A DNA stretch of 64,000 nucleotides from Limonium bicolor (Eukaryota; Streptophyta; Magnoliopsida; Caryophyllales; Plumbaginaceae), in NCBI GenBank assembly GCA_023374045.1, contig CM041776.1:119245000-119308999 (forward strand), written 5' to 3'. This document shows positions 55,612 through 64,000 of this stretch, piece by piece (position 1 is the stretch's first letter; each line of letters starts with the position of its first letter). A program made the position numbers and the translations under genes. The notes below the pieces were generated by a model. The model searched no databases and had not been told where the DNA came from. It saw only the letters and a program-made list of their open reading frames with translations.

Positions 55612-58600
55612 TGACTGGAAATACCAAGTTTAGGGATACCGAGTTAGGAATTAGAGGCTTAGGGCTATGGGTTGAGTGTTAGTATTAGAGATATGCTAGT
55701 TAGGAACTACCGGTGAGTACCGGATACCTACAATACCAGTCCCGCCCGCCGCAAACCCCATTGTATAACTTGGGAAAGGACGCCAGAGAGAAGAAAAGCC
55801 TTCTCATACTCGGGGAAAACCCGATCTGGCAGTTGTGAAGCAATCACAAAGTAAACAAGAACCGACATATGGTAGATTCCAAGAATTGGGAGTCCCGGGT
55901 ATGGATCCCGGTTGAACAAGAATACCCGCACTTAATAGCGGTGGGATGAGCACTCCAACCACGGGGAGGCTGCAACTTACAACAGCATGGGGCGACGTGC
56001 TTAGCAATCGCGAAACCTAGCTGGTCAACCAACAGCAGGGAAGAAGCACTAACCGTGCAACGGAATGAAAAGGGAGCAGTAACGGAACCCGAGACACAAG
56101 TCTACGGGATAGTAATACTTGAATAATACCGCCAACGGTATGCTAGCTGACTAAGGACTTAGTCGGAAGCGGTTAACTCCAAAGCTACGACGACATCACG
56201 GTTGCAGTACCTGGACAATATAGCTCAGACAACTACAAGAACAACCATGAGATATGATCTAATAGGACTACGAGAGTAGTGCCTAAACAAGGAAGGCTCA
56301 GTAACCACCACAGATGTGTGGGAACGAGCCATAAGGAACGACACTAAACCAAATAGAGTGGGAATCTCCAAGGATTGGAGAAGTACCCAGATCTACGACA
56401 GCCATGTCTAGACCACCAAGAAGCTACCTAAGGAATCGAGTATACCAATTATAGATCAATAAGATCGAGGGAAGAGTCAACAAGACTATCAAATACAAGC
56501 AGAAAACCATACCAAGATGGGTATAGGATTACCCAAAAACCACCAGTACCACGCACTTGCCACGGCAAGTGCAGTAAGGACAGAGATACGTAAAGGAACT
56601 CTAACACGCCACAGGTACATAGTAATGTACCGTGACTACGATGAAGCAATTACTGGATCACAAATCCTGACACTGAAAGAATGGAACCTTGGAAAGGCCT
56701 AACGGCCTGACCCCTGTATTTAGAACATACCAGTCTGCAAGAAGCTAGACTTAGTCAAGACCTCAAGCATGGCTATGCCATGAGAGACTCCTTTTAACAC
56801 CGAACCACAATTTTAAACCCAGATTTTTCTTTCAAACCACAATTTTTCTTTTAAACCTTGGATTTTAAAACCAAACCAATAGAATTACAGTGAGTATCAA
56901 AGAATGATACAAGAGGAGTTGACAATAGAATACTTCACCTAGGCGTGTGACGAACACCACGAGTGTACCCATTACAGGATGTGGGACAACCGCACTCCGA
57001 AGGAGCTTGCGGGCCTGACATATAGTTGGGTAAGTGGTAACGTATCAACAAGGTACCCCACGTATGTATACATGTAGTGTGCGACACACGGGAAGTAGTC
57101 AACTCCGTTCTACGGACCGTGAGTGAGTTCAAATCAGAACAACTGGACACCTTAGACGATCAAGTATAAAGGAACTCAGAGAATCCATCTGAAGATGAGG
57201 AATAAGAACTAGGAAGTGCAAAGAGCACATACTAGTAAGTATAGACATTGGATATGTCTCAAATAATCCAAGCAACTACCTGATAGGTGGATGGCATACC
57301 CAGCCTAAACACAGTAAGGCGAATGCCTAACGTGAACCTAACGATGCTCAACAAACGGGACGGCATTCCCAAGAGCAACCCCAAGATTACCACAAGTATA
57401 CTTCATCATTGAAGGGAATACCAAACCTAGTCTTAAGCACTAGGAGCAAGTGTAAACAATCTACCTAAGAAAGGGAGACGTTATAACCCAAAAAGGGACA
57501 ACTCAAGTACGATACCACAAGACGGTACAGTGGACAACATATCATCAACATTAGCCGGATGTAACAGCATAATCTAACAACACCTAGGAGCAATCCTTGA
57601 GGGTGACTGGATTAACAACAGTCAAACAAAGCGTCATGATAAAAGCACAAAAGCTAGAACGAACACTCGGTTAAGACACCGAAGGGATTTCACTTAACAG
57701 GAAATACCCTAGACTACAAAAGGCACTGATTAACACCAGAATGCCTAAAGGACCTCCTATGAACGGAAGCGTGATGTCACGACTTACCGTGGAGCCCAGT
57801 AACACCTCCAAACTATGGGGTATATAAGGAGTGGAAATATGTATAAGCAGCTTGCAAAGAGCATAGCTTGCAGAAACAGGGCTCAGAAGCCATAAACCAA
57901 ATACGTTATATAAACCTTAACGGTTGTAGAACCCACACCATTGGTAACAAGACTTACAAGAGGTATTGCCTCATACGACAAGAAATCAACAACTGGACCA
58001 TCAATTCAAACCCAACTCATTGAGTGGCTCGGAGTAATGGCCATCTCAGTGTCACTGTCACTAGAGCATCAGTCTAGTATACAGTTGATGAAGTTCTTAA
58101 TTACCGTCATGCCTTCTGTAGCAATGGTAGCACAGAGGCATAAGAATCATGATAATGCCAACATTGGCCTAGTCCACACTTGGACACTACGAGAAACCCA
58201 AGGGAAGGTACCCCTCGTTAGCCTAAGACCACCAATGTGGTGAAGATGTGAACCCTTAGAAAGGCTTCCATCTATTATAACAGTAAAGCCTACGCTTATA
58301 AATATTGCCAAGGGGCAATGGAATAAGGAAATGAGACTTCCAAACCATTACGACTTAAGGAGTAAGCATACTTCGTATGCACCCAAGCATGTGGTAAACC
58401 ATTGTGTAAACACTAACATAGCAAACTTGTCATAAGACCTATGAGTGGAAACAAGCCTCTCAACAAGAAATTTCATTTACCAATGACAGAGTACTCTTCA
58501 ATTGGAGAACAGGACCAGAAAACCCTTGAAGCTTCATGGGATGTCCCGGTGATGTACATACAAGTAGAACTACACAGCTAGAGCCTATAACCAATGCTCA

Positions 58601-59970
58601 GCACTGGAAGACAATAATTGTCAAACAATCTATGTGAATACACATTGAACACCACGAATGACTAACGCTCAAGAGAGCTTATGACCCGATGAGTTATCTC
58701 ATCCTTGGTCAACCAAGATACTTGGTAAATTGTATCACAAATGATGACGGAATATATGGTAAGCTAACCTACACATGAAACCTAAAGTGGAAGAACATCT
58801 TCACATTAGAATTATAATAATGCGGTATGCTACGACAACGGTCATATACACGAATATAGGAAACCCTCAGCGTATACACACCATAAGAAATGGTGCCAAT
58901 GATAGTAACAGTGAGTAAAGAGAAACTACCACAGTAACGGAGTCAGTAAAAACAATGTTGTACAATGAGTAAGAATATGGTGCGCAACAAGCGACCGCTA
59001 TGAGGAAGTAGTTAAGCAATGACACGGAGTATAAGTATGAGATGACACACAGAAATATTCTTTCCTATCACATAAGTGACTTACTGTCAAGCGTTTACGC
59101 CTCTGCACTCTGTATGACTGAGTGTTTTGGCATTGCACTTGTTCAGCTAATGATCTAATGAGATGGCTAGGGATATGGAGAATGTAAACCGTAGTAAATC
59201 TTTCTTTTCACCACAAACGTGGCATAAGACAGTTAAGCAAGCTTAGCAGCAGACCGTGCGGCCTAAGCACAAATAGTGTAAAACACACTAACAATCACAA
59301 AATGTGAATTCCAATGGAATAAAGGTGAAAGGAGACTTAAGAAAGTCACTAGGACCGATGCATAGAAATGCAAGGTCATACAAGTAAAGACACTTGTACC
59401 GAACCAGAAGAACTGGTATAATTTGGAAGCTAGTGATGACAGAGGAAGCACTACAGTTAAGTGGTGACTTAACCTCACCCGACAAACGAATAATCGTGGA
59501 AGTATAAAGAGCATGTGCAATAGGTTACCAGAGAGCTGGTTATAAATCTTTAACCCATCGAGTTCAAACACGGTAAAAGAATACCGCATTTGTTTAGTAA
59601 ACCTTATTCCCATAATTGACGGATAAGAAGGTGATGTATAGCACATTAAGGATAACAAGAAGGGTGAATAACCCGAGTTATCAGGGTCGCGCAGCAGAAG
59701 CTAGTGGGCCCTAGCTAGGAGATAATATACCTAGTAAGTATAGTAGAATGGCTAGTAATGCCTTGAAGCCTAATAGGCTGGAACCGAATTAATTATGAGT
59801 TAAATAAACTCATATAGGAATCCTTGGTGCAAAGACTAAACCATTGGTATGGTTAAGACCCTGTTGACCAGAGCATATTATATAGTATACCGTAGTGAAG
59901 CTAAACGCTTCAGTTTGCCCAAACTGATTAAACCAATGTTTAATAATAATAACAAATGGTAGATTACGTG

Positions 59971-59999
59971 GGCGTAATCCCTTTTAAGGGGGTAGAGCG
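59971..59999 (+). other. Internal polypurine-tract-like motif in E
   Basis: GCGTAATCCCTTTTAAGGGG followed by GTAGAGC, matching the D motif at 36151-36187. It is conserved although the region has no coding sequence, and lies 1.2 kb upstream of the 3' LTR. Confidence 0.55.
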
Positions 60000-61224
60000 A
60001 AAACCGCTTAATATAAGTTTTGTGAATAAAACACATAAACCGTAATGTGCATGACACAAATGAGAATCGAATCGATGATTGATACTATGTTAAATAAACA
60101 TAAGTACTCATTCATATTGTAATTATGGTAATTAGGCACTAGAGATGCAAATACCATGGGATGGATATACCTACCCTGTAACACTAGGTAAGAGTATTAA
60201 TAAAAGAAAAGTAATGAGTAGTGGACGGTGCTCCACCAGTATTGTAGCCTTTGAAGAAGTAGTACGAAATGAATGAGAGTAGTAGATGAATGAAGTTTAT
60301 GAGTAGTGGAATCGTAAGTAAATCATTTGAAGCAAACTGAAGTCAACTAAATTTTATAAGTATGGTAATCCCTAGTTAGAATAATTGAAATGATGGAGAG
60401 TAATGAATGGAAGTAGTGAAGGTTGATGAAATGAGCATTTAGGTATCGAACCACGGAGTAAAGCATTTGGGGAAGTAGAGTGAGGATGATTGATGGATTG
60501 ATTCCATCCTTTGGAGATGTATGAATTCGTAATCACGACTAGAAAGAGTAAAAAGATAGAAAATGAAAACAATTAAATTATTTGTTTGGTTGAATCTGAT
60601 GTGGGAAGTCGAACTTGATCCTGATCAGATCAAGGGAAACCGAACACAAATTGGAGTGGAAAGATAGTTCAACACTGGTGCTGATCACATCAGGGTCGAA
60701 TGATTCTTGAAGCTCCCCTCAAGTGGTCACAAGAATCACACATAGGATAGAAGTAATGAATATAAATTAAAATTTGGAGTTGTATGCTTTAGAAAGATTT
60801 CTAATTAGCTGTAGGAAGGAATTTCCTTAGCCTGGAGATGAGGGATTGGTTAGGAACTTATACCGGAGAAGATAGTAGTGTAGCATGTTGTGGTATTCCA
60901 AGGGCAACAGGACATAAAGGAGTCTTGTGTCTAGTTGACCTGAGAGCCTGCGGGATTGTATGTTTATTGCATTGCTTTGGGATAGCTTTGCACTGTATGC
61001 ATGTATAAATTTTGTAATAAGGAACCGGATGGTTGGTAGTAATGCGGATTGGAGTAATTATAGTACATTGGTATGGTATGGTATGTAGAGACCCTGAGTA
61101 ATGGATTTGGGAATTGTAAGGAGGAAGAAGGTATGGCTTTGGTATTAGACACGTAAGAATGAGTAAGCATTGTAAACCTATAACCTCGAACAACTTTGAG
61201 GACAAAGTTCTTAAGGGGGTAGAT

Positions 61225-64000
61225 TGAAATACCCTGAACTTAAATATAGGGATTAAAATTAATCTAATACGTATTTAAGGGCCTAATGGTACCTAAATAA
61301 TACTAGTAAGGAAAAATAAATCCAAAAGAATAAATAAACTCTTAAAAAAACGGAAAACGCTAAATAAGCGTTAAATAACCATAGGAGGTATGAGACCTCG
61401 GTTAGAGCATTATATGGATTCTAAAGGTTTAATAAGACCTAAATAATATATGGGAACAACTCCCGAAGAAAACGGATCCAAATAATGTATTAAAACGCTA
61501 ATAGAGCTTTAACCCACATTTTTCGAGAAAACCCAAAGACGTGATTTTAAGTGGTCAAACGAACCCGTAAAAATTATAAGTCATTAAATAAATATTATTA
61601 AGCATTTATGAAAGCTTAATAACCAATAAAAATAAAGAAACAAGAAAATTATGGAAAACGGGCCCGGTTAGTGAACAGTACCTAAACCGGGTAAAATAAC
61701 GAGCGTGTTCTGTAAAAGACGAAAAACGCTCCAGCTAGTATAACTGTAGGGGGCCGGTTTTTATCAGTCAAATAACTCCCTCACACACACATGTAACTAG
61801 CTAACTAAATGAGAGAGCCAAAAAGCAAAAAGCAATAAAGTAAAAACTACTTTATTCCCTTCCCTCTCACCTCACTCTCACATTTTCACTCACCTCTCTC
61901 TTTCCTCTTCCCCCTCCATCATACTCTCCCTCTTCCTCCTCCCTTGGGCTGCGATTTTGGAGCTCCCCCAACAACAACAATGGCAACTCCCACTTCTCTC
62001 TCATGCTCTACCTCCATGTGAGCTCCAATCACAAAAATAATTACATATTTGTAATCCCCTCATCATCCTCTACACTTCTCTCTTTTCAAAATCCGAAAAT
62101 GTGGAAGTTCATCTCCATGGGTTTTCCCCATTTGAAGAGAAAAGCACACCATTATGGAGCTTGGAGTCTCTTCTTTCCAACAAGGTAAAAATCTACATGA
62201 AAAACTCATGTTTTCTTCACCTCCCTTCATAACCGATTTTTGCCCCATTTGTAATGCTCTATTTTTCTCTCTCTTTGGAGCATAATATCAACCTTGCAAT
62301 GGTGGTGGATTCACCTTCTTTAACCAAGGGCTAAAACCCCTTCTAAAACTCTCCAAAGGTAAACCCTAGAAATTTCATTTCAAACACTTCAATGAATTGG
62401 CATTAATTTAAGGGTTAGTATATTAATTGTAGTGTTTTGTGTTCATTGGGTGATGGGAATGGAGTTTGGCAACTCCATTCCCCACATGGCCGTTCGGGCA
62501 AGAAAGGAAGAAGGAGGAGAATTGAAAAAGGAATTGAAGGGAATAAGAGCCTTAAGGTAAGAGCTCCTTCTTGATGCTCAATTTATTGCATTAGGGTAAT
62601 GGGAATGGGTAAATAAATAAAAGAACCTAAACTATTATATTAGTATTGGAGTTTATGAAGTTTTGAGTATTTGGGAACTAGTGAGCAAATTGTAGGCCTT
62701 TGAGCCAAGTATATTGTGTATGAGTATTGGTATTGATGTTGGGTGGAGTATTGATGTATTGTGATGGTTTATATAGCTTTGTATTGCTGGTAGGACCCTT
62801 GTATGGGTGTGGCTAGAATAGGAATGATTTTGGTGATAATGGGTATGTGTAGATAAGTGAGAATTGTAGGTGAACTATGGCAGATTTTTGGTAGGAATAT
62901 GTACATGTATGGATGACTTGGTGAATGGGAAAAACCAAGGGTGTATTGGAGTTAGTAGAGATGTTTAATAACTATGAGTAGTAGTTATGGTAAGAGAATG
63001 AAAGAATGAAAAATCTGTAGCATGAATTGTTGAATGGCATTGGAGAAGCTAGGAGGATTTATGTACTTGACCTAGGGAGTGAGTGTGGGACTTGAAGAGG
63101 TGAGGCAATGCATTGTAGGCCTTGGAAATGGCAATAGGAGAGGAAACTAAGTAGGGAGGAGGTAAGAACCAAAATCTGTAGCAAAGAGACATTAAATTGC
63201 ATTGTAGTACTAGGAAGAATTAGTGGGCAAGATTTGGTAAGAGGAAAGTTGGACTTGGGTATAAGTAATGTAATGGCTTGGAAAAGTATTTGGAATGCTA
63301 GGAATGGCAAGGATTGAGGAAGTATTGGATGAGAGAATTGAATTGTAAAACCTGTAGCATAAGTGTAACAAAAACTGTTACATGTGTTGGTGGAGAAGGG
63401 AGGAAAATGTGTAAGATGATTAGTGGATTTAGCAATGGAATTGTGTAATGAATTAAGAAATGAATTAGCATGATTTAGAGTGTTTAAGTTGTACTAAAAC
63501 ATGTTAGGATGTATGTAGGAAGATTGGGGAAACAATGGGTGAAATTTGGAAAGAAAAACAAGGTCTGTAGCAGCTTTCTGCTACCGTCCGACCCAGAGTT
63601 GGGTCGGACTGTGGGTGGACGGGCCTTGAGAAACGACAGTAAACCTTTCTGGAATGGTCCAACCCAGGGCCGTGGATCGGACGTGGGTCGGACAGGCAAA
63701 AAAAATTCGAGGTCGAAGCTTCTGACTTCGTCCGACCCAGAGTCTGGGTCGGACAGTGGGTCGGACGGAGCTTGGACACGGGACCGAAACCTTCTGGAAC
63801 GGTCCGACACAGAGGGTATGGGTCGGACGGAATAGTGCTGGGTTGGACGGGAGAATTTCAGAGAACGAGAAGCTACTGGAATGGCCGACCCAGGGCTTGG
63901 GTCGGACGCTGGGTCGGACGACCCATAACTTAAAAAAAAAAAAACTGTAAGCTTATAACTAGAATATATTATATATATATATATATATATATTATAGATA
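61225..64000 (+). mobile_element. Element E 3' LTR, cut by the window edge
   Basis: Starts TGAAATACCCTGAAC after the polypurine tract and follows the 5' LTR base by base (offset about 10,070), with scattered substitutions and one-base indels, to the TA microsatellite at the window end. The array at 63575-63925 is included. The right flank and target duplication are outside. Confidence 0.93.
63575..63925. repeat. Inverted-word array of E 3' LTR
   Basis: Same units as 53505-53855. Differences are mostly single bases or one-base losses inside words (for example GTGGGTGGAC for GTGGGTCGGAC), so after insertion this copy drifted without rearrangement. Confidence 0.9.

Larger units (their letters stand above)
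55580..61224 (+). mobile_element. Element E internal region, non-coding (LARD-like), 5.6 kb
   Basis: Between two similar LTRs, with a primer site at its start and a polypurine tract (TTCTTAAGGGGGTAGAT) at its end, but no gag, AlkB or pol frame on either strand; the longest frames are about 130 residues, without known motifs. A stretch at 59082-59200 matches part of LTR G (44490-44605) in reverse, and a second polypurine-like motif is at 59971-59999. This is the layout of a large retrotransposon derivative moved by proteins made elsewhere. Whether it is a decayed copy or a true non-autonomous family needs other copies. Confidence 0.8.

Noticed and set aside
57941..58243. 100-residue frame in E as a surviving gene
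   Set aside because: No recognisable motif, and the surrounding region is closed in all frames; expected by chance in 5.6 kb.

Overview
The window is repeat-dense nuclear DNA from a flowering plant. I see no ordinary host gene. The evidence for a plant is an intact CACTA (En/Spm) transposon with the plant-specific TNP2 domain set, several nested Ty3/gypsy LTR retrotransposons of chromovirus (Tekay/Del-like) type, and a fragment of an Athila/Tat-type polymerase. I cannot name the species. A run of exactly 500 N (41049-41548) is a scaffold gap.

Layout, left to right. 1-442: Athila/Tat pol remnant. 443-7109: minus-strand LTR 'I', split by a plus-strand solo LTR 'B' (2651-6737) with a 5-bp target duplication. 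7110-8007: unassigned, LTR-like. 8008-13863: minus-strand element 'A' (gag, AlkB, protease-RT, primer site, part of its 5' LTR). 13864-18253: plus-strand LTR 'J'. 18254-26338: CACTA element with a TnpA-like gene and a TNP2 transposase, inserted in the 5' LTR of plus-strand element 'C'. 26342-30408: C (LTR end, primer site, gag, AlkB, protease-RT), cut by minus-strand LTR 'H' (30409-31734). H is cut by minus-strand element 'D' (3' LTR 31735-35896, pol, AlkB, end of gag), which runs into the gap. 41549-43658: end of minus-strand element 'F'. 43659-51154: minus-strand element 'G' with a 5.3-kb LTR. 51155-64000: plus-strand non-coding element 'E' with both LTRs, the second cut by the window edge.

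The main discovery is that A, C and D each carry an AlkB-type Fe(II)/2-oxoglutarate dioxygenase between gag and protease-RT. The complete A and C copies keep the H-x-D...H...R-x-N-x-x-x-R active site. The layout looks like a captured plant ALKBH1-like gene. In all three elements the AlkB exon follows a phase-1 intron from gag, ends in its own stop, and is followed by a second phase-1 acceptor that opens protease-RT. This predicts a splicing choice: inclusion gives Gag-AlkB, skipping gives in-frame Gag-Pol.

The LTR families are diverged but share non-coding RNA-like structure. Shared parts are a primer-binding site inside a perfect or near-perfect hairpin, a covarying 9-bp hairpin with a 4-nt loop near the LTR 3' end, a double hairpin followed by a T-tract and CAGGT, duplicated polypurine tracts, and a ~70-nt-period array of inverted words whose core word differs by family. 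Element E has these signals but no coding capacity, so it is probably a passenger mobilised by AlkB-bearing relatives.
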